A stretch of 64,000 nucleotides of DNA from Bacteroidota bacterium. Its GTDB lineage: Bacteria; Bacteroidota; Bacteroidia; Bacteroidales; Paludibacteraceae. Both the position numbers and the translations under genes were made by a program. Positions within the stretch are counted from its first letter, which is position 1. Each line of letters begins with the position of its first letter. Shown here piece by piece: positions 49,462-59,324 of the stretch. The notes under the pieces were generated by a model. It saw nothing but the letters and a program-made list of their open reading frames with translations, searched no databases and was not told where the DNA came from. The DNA lies in the NCBI GenBank assembly GCA_023459355.1, contig JAEWUM010000053.1:1-64000 (forward strand), written 5' to 3'.

Positions 49462-52400
49462 TTATCTTGTTAACATGAATTTAAAACTTACCCCGAAATT
49501 GCTGGAAGATACAGGAAAAGAAGAAGATATGAGCGGTGTGCTGACTTGTCGGTCGTAGAACATCTGGATATTAACTTTGGAACTGAATACATAATCAGCC
49601 ATGATTTTCATGGTTAATAACTTGTTTCCGCTGGAAGCTTGTGTCAATCCTTCATCAATTTTACGTAAGAGTGATTTTATGTCTTTGTACGAGAAATCTG
49701 CATTGATTTTCAAGTCGTTTTTAATCCTGGATTGTGTGCTGTTTTTTAATTTCAGGATGACATCAAAATCTTTGACCACATACCCGAAACCAATTACAAA
49801 CTCATCGGTCATGGCATCTATCATTTGTGTGTTGGATAGATTCAAGGCCAGGTTACGTTGTTTTTTGTACTCTAATTTGGTAGTCATGCTGTTTTTCAGT
49901 GCTGCATTGATGCCGATAAGCGGACTGAATTGTTCTGTCAGCGACACAGAAGAAATATCGTAGGGCGATGCCGGAATCGGATTGTTGGATTGCACATCGC
50001 GGATGTATCCGAGTGCGTTATCGTCGTTACCCATGGCTACCCAAGTGGAATAGGATGTGTACGAACCGATGCTGTAACGGCAGGTGTAAGCATGTGTAAT
50101 ACTGATAGAGCGGAACTTATCCTTCACCCAGGGGATGCGGGATAAACCATCGTAGTTGGCACGCCAGTTCGGCAGTATACTGAGGAAGGACAAGAATGGC
50201 TTAGTTTCCATCCTTTCTGGATTTCTGCCCGTATAAGCTGATAAAAACGCCGGAATCAGGACTTCCGATGAATTAAGTCCGAATTCTTTTTTATTCGGGT
50301 CATCATCATAATAAGTTCCTTTCAGCGGGAATTCACTGAAAAATCCGGTTTCAGGATAACGTGTACCACGGTATTGAGCATTTAATTTATTTCTGAAGAA
50401 TGTACGATTCGTCAGGAACTGATTGAATACATCCGAATTGTAATTATTCTCGGCTGTACCGATTGGCTTGAAAGCTGTTGCCAGCGCAACCTGAGTAATA
50501 TTAAAACTTCCGTTGAAGGTTGTTGGCATGCCCTCGAACATATACTGGATTGTTCTGTTGGAAGCTTCATAACGTTTGGCATTCAGATCGATTTTGAGTC
50601 CGGGTATAGGCTCGAGGTTCATCTTCAGATCTAAATCGGATGTCATGGCCGTATTTGCCGGATTGATAATCGAATCACTCATAAACAGCCAACCCTGGTC
50701 AATGGCATTACTTATCGTGTTGTCGTGATGCAAACCAAAAGCAAAGTCGAGCCCCGGGGCATAGGTTCCGTTGTTCATAACCTGCTGACCGAAGATTTCG
50801 GCATTCGGTAAAAATCCGGGTATCACCATGCTGTTGGTTTCACGATAGGTGATGGAACCCCTGCGAATTGACATCAATACGCGGGTAGCTATGTCCGTGA
50901 TGTTTTGTGTTACCGTCCTGACATTCGGATCGTAGGTAACTAAAGTAACCGATACACTGTCAAGGTTATTTAAACTCAGGATTTCAATATCCGACGGGTT
51001 TACGGTATTATATTTCAGTTTGATTTTATTTCCTTTTTTATCGGTGGCACTCAGATTGAAATAATTACTGCCTAAGCGATGTCTTACGGTCGTTTTCTTG
51101 CCTTTTTCAATATTGATTACCTCATTATAAGTCTTGGGTTTGAATTTGGGGTTCGGTACTTTTCTCTGGTTACCGGTAAACCGGGAGTTTACTTCTTTCA
51201 GATAAGCCGATTTGTTGTACAGTGTTTCCATGTTAAACTGCCCGTCAATCTGATAGGAACGTGTGCTGGTAGCAGTGTTCCCAAAATCAGCCATGTCTTT
51301 CAGACGAGCTGAGCGGTTCCAGTTGTAGTTTGCATTGTAAGAGGTATTTACTGATGTAATCCAGTCGAATAGCGGGATTTTATTTACCGGAATACCCCAG
51401 GAAGCCGTGAAAACCTGCTGATAAGTGTAAGGCGTTCCCAGTTTACGGATACTCGACCAAACCGAGTCGCGCCATTGTTCATAATGCTCTCTGCCAAATT
51501 CAGGAGTATAATAAGGCTCCTCGATGATGGCATTGGTGGCTGTTTGCAGACTGAGTTTCAAGGTTCTTGTTAAATCCCATTTGATGTCAAACTGCCGGTT
51601 CCACATAAAATCCTTACTGAAAGTAACATCCAGCGCGTCATTTCCTGTACTTCCACCAAAATCAGTATTGAAATCACGGAGTTTAATCTGTGAATACTGT
51701 CTGTTCATGTTGGTGTTGAATCCGATGGAATTTGGCAGGTAGTTAAAATTCAGTTCTTTAATGAGCTTGGCAGCCGGCTTATCCAATCCTTTCGCTTTTT
51801 TAAAGGGTTCAAAAGGTTTATTTTCAAAACTGAAGTTATAATTTAATGAAGCTCTTTCCTGTTTAATCAAATTCTGCTCCACTTCAGCGCTGTGTTGGTT
51901 AGTTTCAGAAAATGAATAAGAGAAGGAAAGGTTCGCCGGATCGTAGAATTGAGGTTTTTTACTCTTGATGTTTACTTTGGCGGATGATATGGTGAAATTT
52001 TTAGATGTATGTGTCGTTTGAGATATCAACAATAAGGAATCTCTTTCTGTTTCCGAATCCAGGTTATTTAACGATTCTTCCAGTGTAACATCTTGATCCA
52101 GTGGGTTGTATTTTGGGCTGAGGGTTTCGTTGGTATAGGAGAAATAAGCTGGTAACTGTACTTTGGCCTCTTTGGGTAAGAATCGGCCTAACTCCAGAGA
52201 GGTTGAAAAATTCATTTGGTAGAGGTCGTCGTTTCTTCTTTCCATCACGTTGCTTTCGAGACTACCGTAGCCGGCTGTTTCGACACGACCTGCTAAATTA
52301 ATGCTTCCTAAATCAGAAAGTCCTACTGCCAGATTTGCCAGGGCAGCCCAACCGCTTTCTTCATTGAATTGCGACATGCGCAATTCATTTACCCACACTT

Positions 52401-55400
52401 CTGCTGATTTCAGGTTGTTGCTGGTGTTACGGATACCAATCATGATGTTCTCAATTTCAGCTATTGAGGGATTACCAACAACAGTGATGTAGTTTCGGGG
52501 TTTATCCGGGTCATTTAACGTATATCGTTCTAAATTTGATGCTTTGTCTTTGTTTCGCTTCAGCTTGACTTCTGTCAGGGCTTCAAAAGGAAAATCAATC
52601 ATGTTGTCGGGGTGCCAAACGACCTCCCGGTCACGTGTGCTGCTTGAACTGTATATGCCATGAGGAGTCAACATCAACGGGACTTCGTATTCATAATAAT
52701 TGTTGACCATATCAGAACCAATCCTGATAAAGCAAGTCAGATCATTATCTTTTAAATTATATTCATCATTAATCAGTTTTTCGGCATGAACAAACATCTG
52801 AAGTCGTTTGTACTGCCGCATGTCATAGGTAGTATTTTTATATACCGCCCTTGCATCACCGGGAGCCAATCCGATGACTTTCATCAACATGGATTGTTCA
52901 TTTTGTTGAATCAGCTGGGGTTGTCCCGGGTCGGTTGCGCGGGAAATACCCGGAGGTAGTATGTAGTTTACCGGTGTTTTTTCTGAATTTTCCTCGATAT
53001 TCACTGCCTGTACATCTATTTTACCTTCAGATATAGGAGTTTTGCCTGGTTCATGAAGTATTTTGGTGTAGTTTCTCCATTCACCGCGAACTAAATCCAG
53101 CGCCGCAAAACGCAGGTGTTTCTCCTGTTCAAAGCCAGTCATAAACAAACGTATGAAACGAATTGACTTGAAATTTCGGATATTACCCACTTTATCATCA
53201 AATTCCCTCAATGGAATCTTAAACTGATACCAGCTTACTTGTTCAATGTTATTGTTGGGTAACTTTACATTAGAGGTAATTTTATCCGTGATGTAGTTAG
53301 TTCCAACCACCATTTTTTCCGGCTTTATCTCAACACGATACTGGAAGTATCGCTCATATTCATTCAGCGTGTTGTCGTTGTTGATGTCTTCATTGTCAGG
53401 CAAAGATGTCGCTGTTGTTGTGTAGGAAAGATCACTGTTTGTTGCATCCGGTGAGTTCCCTTCTGTACCATTAAAGCGTTTGTAACGGGTTAAAATACCC
53501 GCTTCCTGCTGATCGTAAGCAGGATTCCGGTAGAAGCTGTAATTGTCACCGGCAGGGTCGTTGAGTGGTGAAAACGGGTCTTGCTGCATCCGCTGGCGGG
53601 TAGCTACATTCACTTTTGCCAGAATTGAATCGACATAGCTGCGATAGATTGGAAATATTAATTCTTTTTCTGTCGGGAGCCCATTTAATCCCACATCTTG
53701 TTTGGCTCTGGCTCCTGCTGTGTTGTCGAAAGCAGTTACGGTTGACTGCACACGGGGTACTACGCCCCAAACTGTTGGTTCTGTTTTGGCGGGGTCATCA
53801 TCCAGCGGTAATCCGTGTTCAAAGAATTTTTTACCATCTTTCAGTACATCTTCGCTGATATCGCCTAAGTTGAAGTATAGTTCGCCTCCTTTATCACTTC
53901 CGTCATTGTAAATGAACGGATCCATCATCCAGAATTCAATGTATTCGATGTTGGAAGTTTCAAAATCGGTAACATCTAATTTACGCATGATGCCTCCCCA
54001 ACGTTTATCGGGAAATTTCAACCGGCCATTTTCATCCATTCCTTCCACATCTAAATTGTAAGGTCCCCGTTCAGTCGGGTAATATGACAGATTCATAATA
54101 GTCATACTGGTAGTCAGGGTGGAAGGGGTGTCCCTGTTCGGAAATATTTCAGGAATCAAAACGGTACGAGTGTAATGATTGGACTGAGACTCCAGGTTAT
54201 TACGCAAGTTGGCCGGTGTCGACGGTTTATCCTGGTTTAACAAGGGATCGACAAAATACCAGGCCAATAAAGCACGGTTGTTTCCATAAGCTACCTGGTT
54301 GCTTAGTGCAGATTCCGGAAACATGGAAGGTGTGCTTGCCAGGTACCAGTTGAACGGATAATTAATATTGAAACTGGTTTTGGTCGATTCGAAATCATCC
54401 AGGTAGGCATAGCCCTCGGAACCAACGGCTTTGTGGTGACCGGGCAGTAATTGTGCAAATTCCGCGTTAAAGGCGATGGTAGAAGGCGCAGTTGCATCTA
54501 CAAATGGTAGTTTGTCGAGCATGTTGGTCAGCCATTGCGATTGGCCTTTCCATGCCGTATTCAATCCCCAGATGGTATTGGCAATAGGTTCGTTGCCGGT
54601 GTTAACTTTCTTTGTCAACGGCATTTCAGAAAGACGCATAATAGTTCCTCCCACTGAAAAATCTTTACTGAACTGATATTCCATGTGGGTGCCGAGCATG
54701 GTTTTTCGCTGCATGTTAAACATCGACTGATTCTCGAGTTTCACGTCCACCTGAGTTCCCGATTCGATAATCGATTGGTTGATGACATTAACTGTACCCA
54801 TGGTGTAGTCGACAATGTAATCGACATTCTCACGAAGCGTAGCTCCTCCGGCAGTTACTGTTACAGAGCCCCTTGGTACATTCATGGCATTAAGTCGAAT
54901 TTCAGAACCACTGGTGGCTTTGTATTCTCCTTCAATCATGAATTTATTTTTTTCGCTGAGTTCTCTGGCGACAACCAGCGTAGAATCATAAAGTTCCTGA
55001 AAAATATATTTTTCAGCTATCTGATCGTTGCCGATCATTTTCTTCAGATGCGAACCAAAAGGCTCCAGAACCGGGAACATAATTCTGCCGCTGGAAGAAA
55101 ACGCGGTATATCCTTCAATGTAGTCGAATTTTCCATCGGGATTTGTGTTTTGTTTTAAATCCAGCCGGTCGAGATTCATTACCCTGATTAACAGTTGATT
55201 TTTGATGTCTCCTTCGGTAATATAACGCAGGTTGGTACCAATAGAATCATTGCGGTAAACAATGTTTAACTCGAAGTTTTCCTGCTGCATCTGCATGGCT
55301 CCCAGGTAATACACGTTTTTTAGCATGAGATCCCAGGTGGGTAATTGCGGCGACTGAGATGTGCCTTTCAGTAATTTTACTATCAAAGCATTGGGAGCCT

Positions 55401-56892
55401 GAACCTGGTCGGTCGAAAATTCACCTACCTGATACACATTTCCTCCCTGTGTGTATTCATAAGCTATCCCGACAACCTCATCAGGATTTAACGTGCTTCT
55501 CAGAGACAGGATTCCAAGAGTTGGATTGAAACTGTATTCTGAAGGATTCAGTCTGCGGGCGCTTTCAATTTTTTCGTAATCCTCACCTCCGTTGATGCCA
55601 AAACCTCCCAGATTGTCGGCGAGTACCGCATTGGTTCTTTTGATATCACGGACTTCATCTCCCAGATCTTTTATCTCCTGATAGAGCGTGTTGGCATCGT
55701 TATAGGGATTGGTAGCGGATCCCTTGGGTTTCCAGTGAGAGTTGTCGATACGGGAGTGTTCTCCTAAATCCATGAAAGCAATGATGTTACGGGCTTCATC
55801 GTAGTTGGCGCGTTTGTTTGTTATCCAAACCTCGATTCTGTTGATGGTAATGCCCGAAGATATGAATGGCAGGCGGCTCATGGCCGTTTCAAAATTTTCC
55901 CTGAAATGATGTCCGATGAAAAAGTGCCGGTTTTCGTCGTAATTGTCGATATTGACTTCATATTTGGTCGTTTGCGCACCACCACGCGAACTCACTGTTT
56001 TGGTTTCAGATTCTTGTTGTGATGCAATGGCCGAAACACTCAATTTGCCAAACTGTAAATCCGTCCGTAAACCGAAAAGTGCTGTGCTACCGGTGATAAG
56101 CGAACTGTTGAGCTGCATGCTTACATTACCGGCCTGAATACTCCGGATGATATCATCTTCATTACCTTTGTAATTCAATTTGACTAATTTCTGATCAAAG
56201 TCAAAAGTCGATTCGGTGTTATAATTCATGTTGAAATTGACCTTGTCACCAACACTACCAGTCACATTCATCTGAATTTTTTCATCGAAATCGAACATGG
56301 TTGTTTTACGCATGCGTTCTGTCAGCGCCGGATTATCGAGTTTGTTGGTTTTTACACCGAAAATGAGCTCAGCAGAACCCTGTGTCTTGATTTGTACTCC
56401 ACCCGGACCGAATACTTTATCTGCTTTACCAATGTCAAATTTGATGTCTGTAATAGAGAATTTCTCTTCATTGTCGACTTCGGCTTTACTATTCAGCTCT
56501 TTCCAATAAGTGTTTTGCTCTTTTTTAGCTGAAAAATCATAATATTCTTTACCGGTTAATGTGAAGGGGGTTGCTATTTCCATGTCACCCACCTTGGTGC
56601 GCATCACATAATTTCCGGAACGAATATCATATTCCACTGTCGTTTTTACGTTGTCGGGAAGGGGAGCGTCCAGAGGAACTTGTTGTTTTATTGTCTCAAA
56701 ATCATCCAGGGTTGTTTTACTGATGCTGAAGTCTTTGGGTGTTGTCGTTTCCTGTGTGTTGTTGTCAGGCTGACTGACAGGCTCCTGATAAAGCAGCTCC
56801 GGTTCAGATAATGTGTTCAGTACGCCCGACACAGAACCTAAAATGACCAGGAAAAAGAGGGTGAGAAATAATATCCTTGATTTCAGAACCAT
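49462..56892 (-). CDS. sprA: SprA/Sov, outer-membrane translocon of the type IX secretion system
   Basis: Forms the large outer-membrane beta barrel through which type IX secretion substrates leave the cell. At 2476 residues with an N-terminal signal peptide (ILFLTLFFLVILGS), length and composition fit SprA: many alternating aromatic/polar strands, GSVGDKVNFNMNYNTESTFDFDQ, RFDYR-type strand segments, YLDDFESTKTSFNINYPFNWYL and the C-terminal FGVSFKFMLTR ending in an aromatic-rich strand. ruvA is 33 nt upstream on the same strand, the conserved pairing in Bacteroidota. Its presence implies type IX secretion and possibly gliding; no substrate with a type IX sorting domain was found in this window. 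Confidence 0.93.
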   Translation of the reverse strand: MVLKSRILFLTLFFLVILGSVSGVLNTLSEPELLYQEPVSQPDNNTQETTTPKDFSISKTTLDDFETIKQQVPLDAPLPDNVKTTVEYDIRSGNYVMRTKVGDMEIATPFTLTGKEYYDFSAKKEQNTYWKELNSKAEVDNEEKFSITDIKFDIGKADKVFGPGGVQIKTQGSAELIFGVKTNKLDNPALTERMRKTTMFDFDEKIQMNVTGSVGDKVNFNMNYNTESTFDFDQKLVKLNYKGNEDDIIRSIQAGNVSMQLNSSLITGSTALFGLRTDLQFGKLSVSAIASQQESETKTVSSRGGAQTTKYEVNIDNYDENRHFFIGHHFRENFETAMSRLPFISSGITINRIEVWITNKRANYDEARNIIAFMDLGEHSRIDNSHWKPKGSATNPYNDANTLYQEIKDLGDEVRDIKRTNAVLADNLGGFGINGGEDYEKIESARRLNPSEYSFNPTLGILSLRSTLNPDEVVGIAYEYTQGGNVYQVGEFSTDQVQAPNALIVKLLKGTSQSPQLPTWDLMLKNVYYLGAMQMQQENFELNIVYRNDSIGTNLRYITEGDIKNQLLIRVMNLDRLDLKQNTNPDGKFDYIEGYTAFSSSGRIMFPVLEPFGSHLKKMIGNDQIAEKYIFQELYDSTLVVARELSEKNKFMIEGEYKATSGSEIRLNAMNVPRGSVTVTAGGATLRENVDYIVDYTMGTVNVINQSIIESGTQVDVKLENQSMFNMQRKTMLGTHMEYQFSKDFSVGGTIMRLSEMPLTKKVNTGNEPIANTIWGLNTAWKGQSQWLTNMLDKLPFVDATAPSTIAFNAEFAQLLPGHHKAVGSEGYAYLDDFESTKTSFNINYPFNWYLASTPSMFPESALSNQVAYGNNRALLAWYFVDPLLNQDKPSTPANLRNNLESQSNHYTRTVLIPEIFPNRDTPSTLTTSMTIMNLSYYPTERGPYNLDVEGMDENGRLKFPDKRWGGIMRKLDVTDFETSNIEYIEFWMMDPFIYNDGSDKGGELYFNLGDISEDVLKDGKKFFEHGLPLDDDPAKTEPTVWGVVPRVQSTVTAFDNTAGARAKQDVGLNGLPTEKELIFPIYRSYVDSILAKVNVATRQRMQQDPFSPLNDPAGDNYSFYRNPAYDQQEAGILTRYKRFNGTEGNSPDATNSDLSYTTTATSLPDNEDINNDNTLNEYERYFQYRVEIKPEKMVVGTNYITDKITSNVKLPNNNIEQVSWYQFKIPLREFDDKVGNIRNFKSIRFIRLFMTGFEQEKHLRFAALDLVRGEWRNYTKILHEPGKTPISEGKIDVQAVNIEENSEKTPVNYILPPGISRATDPGQPQLIQQNEQSMLMKVIGLAPGDARAVYKNTTYDMRQYKRLQMFVHAEKLINDEYNLKDNDLTCFIRIGSDMVNNYYEYEVPLMLTPHGIYSSSSTRDREVVWHPDNMIDFPFEALTEVKLKRNKDKASNLERYTLNDPDKPRNYITVVGNPSIAEIENIMIGIRNTSNNLKSAEVWVNELRMSQFNEESGWAALANLAVGLSDLGSINLAGRVETAGYGSLESNVMERRNDDLYQMNFSTSLELGRFLPKEAKVQLPAYFSYTNETLSPKYNPLDQDVTLEESLNNLDSETERDSLLLISQTTHTSKNFTISSAKVNIKSKKPQFYDPANLSFSYSFSETNQHSAEVEQNLIKQERASLNYNFSFENKPFEPFKKAKGLDKPAAKLIKELNFNYLPNSIGFNTNMNRQYSQIKLRDFNTDFGGSTGNDALDVTFSKDFMWNRQFDIKWDLTRTLKLSLQTATNAIIEEPYYTPEFGREHYEQWRDSVWSSIRKLGTPYTYQQVFTASWGIPVNKIPLFDWITSVNTSYNANYNWNRSARLKDMADFGNTATSTRSYQIDGQFNMETLYNKSAYLKEVNSRFTGNQRKVPNPKFKPKTYNEVINIEKGKKTTVRHRLGSNYFNLSATDKKGNKIKLKYNTVNPSDIEILSLNNLDSVSVTLVTYDPNVRTVTQNITDIATRVLMSIRRGSITYRETNSMVIPGFLPNAEIFGQQVMNNGTYAPGLDFAFGLHHDNTISNAIDQGWLFMSDSIINPANTAMTSDLDLKMNLEPIPGLKIDLNAKRYEASNRTIQYMFEGMPTTFNGSFNITQVALATAFKPIGTAENNYNSDVFNQFLTNRTFFRNKLNAQYRGTRYPETGFFSEFPLKGTYYDDDPNKKEFGLNSSEVLIPAFLSAYTGRNPERMETKPFLSFLSILPNWRANYDGLSRIPWVKDKFRSISITHAYTCRYSIGSYTSYSTWVAMGNDDNALGYIRDVQSNNPIPASPYDISSVSLTEQFSPLIGINAALKNSMTTKLEYKKQRNLALNLSNTQMIDAMTDEFVIGFGYVVKDFDVILKLKNSTQSRIKNDLKINADFSYKDIKSLLRKIDEGLTQASSGNKLLTMKIMADYVFSSKVNIQMFYDRQVSTPLISSSFPVSSSNFGVSFKFMLTR

Positions 56893-56925
56893 ACTTTGCT
56901 GCTAAATGACGAAACCGACTACGTA

Positions 56926-57516
56926 TCAGATATTTTTCAACGCCAGTTTGATGAGTTGTTCAACCGAAACATCCGATTGCGATTTCAGGATACCGTCAAC
57001 AGCTTTTTGTGAAACACTGGCTGCAAAGCCAAGCATCACAAGGGCAGATACAGCTTCTTCGCGAACTTCACCGGAGATTTGTTGTTGCGGTAGATCAATA
57101 TCGGATATCACATTCAGTTTGATGATTTTATCTTTCAGGTCCACGATGATGCGTTGTGCCGTTTTTGCACCGATACCCTTGATTGAACTCAATGCAACGG
57201 CATTGCCGGTTGCAATCATTTGTTGAATTTCGGCAACTGCGTACGATGACATGATCATCCGGGCTGTATTGGCCCCGATTCCCGAAACTGAAATGAGCAT
57301 CAGGAATAGTTGCCGGTCGGCCTGGTTGAGAAAACCGTATAAATTATACGCATCCTCCCGGATAGCTTCATAAATATACAATTTACCCGTTTTCTGTCCG
57401 TTCAGCACTGAGTATACCGGCAGGGCTATATTGATAAAATAACCTATACCGGCGGTTTCTACCACAGCATAGGTTGGGTTTAATTCGGTAATTTCTCCTT
57501 TTATGTAATCTATCAT
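56926..57516 (-). CDS. ruvA: Holliday junction branch-migration protein RuvA
   Basis: Binds four-way junctions and recruits RuvB. The 196-residue protein has the OB-fold N-terminus (MIDYIKGEITELNPTYAVVE, GIGYFINI), two helix-hairpin-helix motifs (LLISVSGIGANTARMIMSS as LMLISVSGIG; LSSIKGIGAKTAQRIIVDLKDK) and the C-terminal RuvB-binding domain (EEAVSALVMLGFAASVSQKAVDGIL). It precedes sprA on the same strand. A TATTTTTG element (57552-57559, minus strand) could be its -7 region. Confidence 0.95.
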   Translation of the reverse strand: MIDYIKGEITELNPTYAVVETAGIGYFINIALPVYSVLNGQKTGKLYIYEAIREDAYNLYGFLNQADRQLFLMLISVSGIGANTARMIMSSYAVAEIQQMIATGNAVALSSIKGIGAKTAQRIIVDLKDKIIKLNVISDIDLPQQQISGEVREEAVSALVMLGFAASVSQKAVDGILKSQSDVSVEQLIKLALKNI

Positions 57517-57849
57517 ATTCTTATCAAATCAGCATGCAGTTTATAAACCTACAAAAATAAAAAAAATAATCGGCCTGATAAAACCGTTTCGGACATCCTG
57601 CCGATTGTAAATGCCTTTCAGATGGGATGTTTCGATTGAATAACGGTTTATTTCGGGAAAAAGTACAACCTTTTTCGTAATTTAGTTAAAAAAATATGTT
57701 AAAATGATGTGATATAATAAACTAAGCAACATATAATTTGTTCTTGAAGTAGTTATCAAATATAGTCACAAAAGGCGTAAAGAGTGAATAACGAATCTTA
57801 TATGTTCCTTTTATGACTTATATGGTTAAAAATTCAAACAAATAAATTT
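57517..57849. other. Divergent intergenic region between ruvA and secreted sod
   Basis: 333 nt, AT-rich. It holds a possible ruvA -7 element (TATTTTTG, 57552-57559 on the minus strand), a weak 7-bp inverted repeat AATCGGC/GCCGATT (near 57570-57606), and at the right end a copy of the CATATAAG-type repeat. No gene was recognised. Confidence 0.55.
57797..57826. repeat. Third copy of the CATATAAG-family 30-mer
   Basis: Starts CTTATATGTTCCTTTTATGA and matches the serS-upstream arm (6323-6352) at about 27 of 30 positions in the same orientation, 23 nt before the sod start (17 nt in the serS case). Confidence 0.7.
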
Positions 57850-58521
57850 ATGAAAAAGATTCAATTGTTATTACTCGTGGTTTTCACCTTAGTATTTACT
57901 GCACAGGCTCAGTACAAATTACCGCAGTTAAATTACAGCTATGCTGCATTGGAGCCTTACATCGACAGTACAACGATGTACATCCATTACAACAACCATC
58001 ATGCGGCTTATACCAACAACCTGAACGCAGCATTGAGCAAATATCCGGAATTGTATAAGAAGGATTTGGTCGAAATTTTTCAGAATTTTTCAGAGCTACC
58101 TGCTGACATTCAAACGGCGGTAAGAAACAATGGGGGAGGGTACTACAACCACGTGTTATTTTGGGAGTTGCTGACTCCTGCATCCAAAAGCAAAATGTCG
58201 CCTGTTGTGGAAAAAGCTTTGATTGCCAACTTCGGTTCCGTGGATCAGTTTAAAGCAGAATTTGAAAAAGCAGCTGCAACCCGTTTTGGTTCAGGCTGGG
58301 CATGGCTTATTAAAGATAATAGCGGTAAGTTGAAAATTGTATCGACACCCAATCAGGATAATCCACTGATGTCGTTTGCTGAAGCAAAAGGTAAACCGGT
58401 TCTTGCGATTGATGTTTGGGAACATGCTTACTATCTGAAATATCAGTCGAAACGCGCTGATTACACCAAAGCATTCTGGCATGTTGTTAATTGGAAAAAA
58501 GTAGAAGAACTTTTGAAATAA
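57850..58521 (+). CDS. Secreted superoxide dismutase, Mn-type signature
   Basis: 223-residue superoxide dismutase with a signal peptide (MKKIQLLLLVVFTLVFTAQA, cut near residue 20), hence periplasmic or exported. Metal ligands are His46, His101, Asp188 and His192 (IDVWEHAYY). Gly97 in NNGGGYYNHVLFW and Gln169 in NQDNPLM follow the manganese pattern, unlike the Fe-type pair in the cytosolic enzyme at 17024. About eleven extra residues lie before the first NNG block (ELPADIQTAVRNN). It protects the envelope from external superoxide, as an inference from location. Confidence 0.9.
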   Translation: MKKIQLLLLVVFTLVFTAQAQYKLPQLNYSYAALEPYIDSTTMYIHYNNHHAAYTNNLNAALSKYPELYKKDLVEIFQNFSELPADIQTAVRNNGGGYYNHVLFWELLTPASKSKMSPVVEKALIANFGSVDQFKAEFEKAAATRFGSGWAWLIKDNSGKLKIVSTPNQDNPLMSFAEAKGKPVLAIDVWEHAYYLKYQSKRADYTKAFWHVVNWKKVEELLK

Positions 58522-58626
58522 AGCATTTAATTCAATATTTTTTCTGATATTTGTAATTTAGAATCAGCTTATGATTTCTAATATAACTAATGTGGTAATA
58601 ATATAATCAATTTAAAGTTTAAAATT

Positions 58627-58821
58627 ATGGGAATCAAGAAAGTATGGGTTGAAGAAGATTGTACGTCATGTGGTGTATGCGAAAGTTTATGTCCTGAAGT
58701 ATTCGAAATCACAGATATTTCGCACGCGAAAGAAGGTGTGAACTACTCTGATTACGAAAGTGAAATCAGGGAAGCAGCTGATAGCTGTCCGGTAGAAGTT
58801 ATTAAATTCGACGAGGACTAA
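58627..58821 (+). CDS. Single-cluster 4Fe-4S ferredoxin
   Basis: A 64-residue electron carrier. CTSCGVCESLCPEVFEI gives three cluster cysteines plus a fourth in the CP pair, and the distal Cys is in DSCPVEVIKFDED, the pattern of one-cluster Desulfovibrio-type ferredoxins. Acidic overall, typical of soluble ferredoxins. Its last 4 nt overlap the end of the convergent AlaX-like gene. It could feed Rnf, but that is inference. Confidence 0.9.
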   Translation: MGIKKVWVEEDCTSCGVCESLCPEVFEITDISHAKEGVNYSDYESEIREAADSCPVEVIKFDED

Positions 58822-59282
58822 TCTTCCACCAGTTTAAATCTTACCCGCCAGCGTCCGTTTTCAAAATCGTGACTGATAATTTCAAACCGGGCTATTTCGG
58901 CTGTGTTTGAAACATGCTGTCCGATGCAGGCGCAGGCGTCGTAATCTCCCACGCGGATAACACGCAGAGTTTCCGACGCATCAGCAGGAAGTTTGGATAA
59001 ATCAGCGATTTTTGCTGCTTCTTCCCGCGACAATAATTCTTCATACACAGGAAGGTGACGATTAATGATTTCGTTCACCTTTCTTTGTATTTCAGCTACT
59101 TGTTCTTCTGTGGGAGCGGCCGGTAAATAATAATCACATTTACTTTTTTTCTTTTCTATATGGGCGTTTGCCGATCTGCTACATCCGAACATCCGTACCA
59201 TGGTTTGGTTGAGTATGTGTTCGGCAGTATGCATCGGACGGTGGTAATCTTTTTTAGCTTCGTTTAATATAGGTTCTTCCAT
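58818..59282 (-). CDS. AlaX-like trans-editing protein (alanyl-tRNA synthetase editing domain)
   Basis: A 154-residue stand-alone relative of the AlaRS editing domain, expected to hydrolyse mischarged tRNA (Ser- or Gly-tRNA-Ala type). The zinc-binding motifs are present: HTAEH (H-x3-H) near residues 18-22 and ACIGQH (C-x3-H) near 117-121, within DYDACACIGQHVSNTAEI. Domain order is standard but the protein lacks the synthetase body. It converges with the ferredoxin gene, overlapping by 4 nt. Substrate unproved. Confidence 0.75.
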   Translation of the reverse strand: MEEPILNEAKKDYHRPMHTAEHILNQTMVRMFGCSRSANAHIEKKKSKCDYYLPAAPTEEQVAEIQRKVNEIINRHLPVYEELLSREEAAKIADLSKLPADASETLRVIRVGDYDACACIGQHVSNTAEIARFEIISHDFENGRWRVRFKLVED

Positions 59283-59324
59283 AAACTTATTTGTTGTGTC
59301 GTTGCAAAGATAGTAAAAACATTA

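Noticed and set aside
54685..55158. 157-residue plus-strand ORF opposite sprA
   Set aside because: Antisense to the SprA coding region, low-complexity and not recognisable; treated as a chance frame.
57570..57606. AATCGGC/GCCGATT inverted repeat as a terminator
   Set aside because: Only seven pairs, a long loop and no U-tract.
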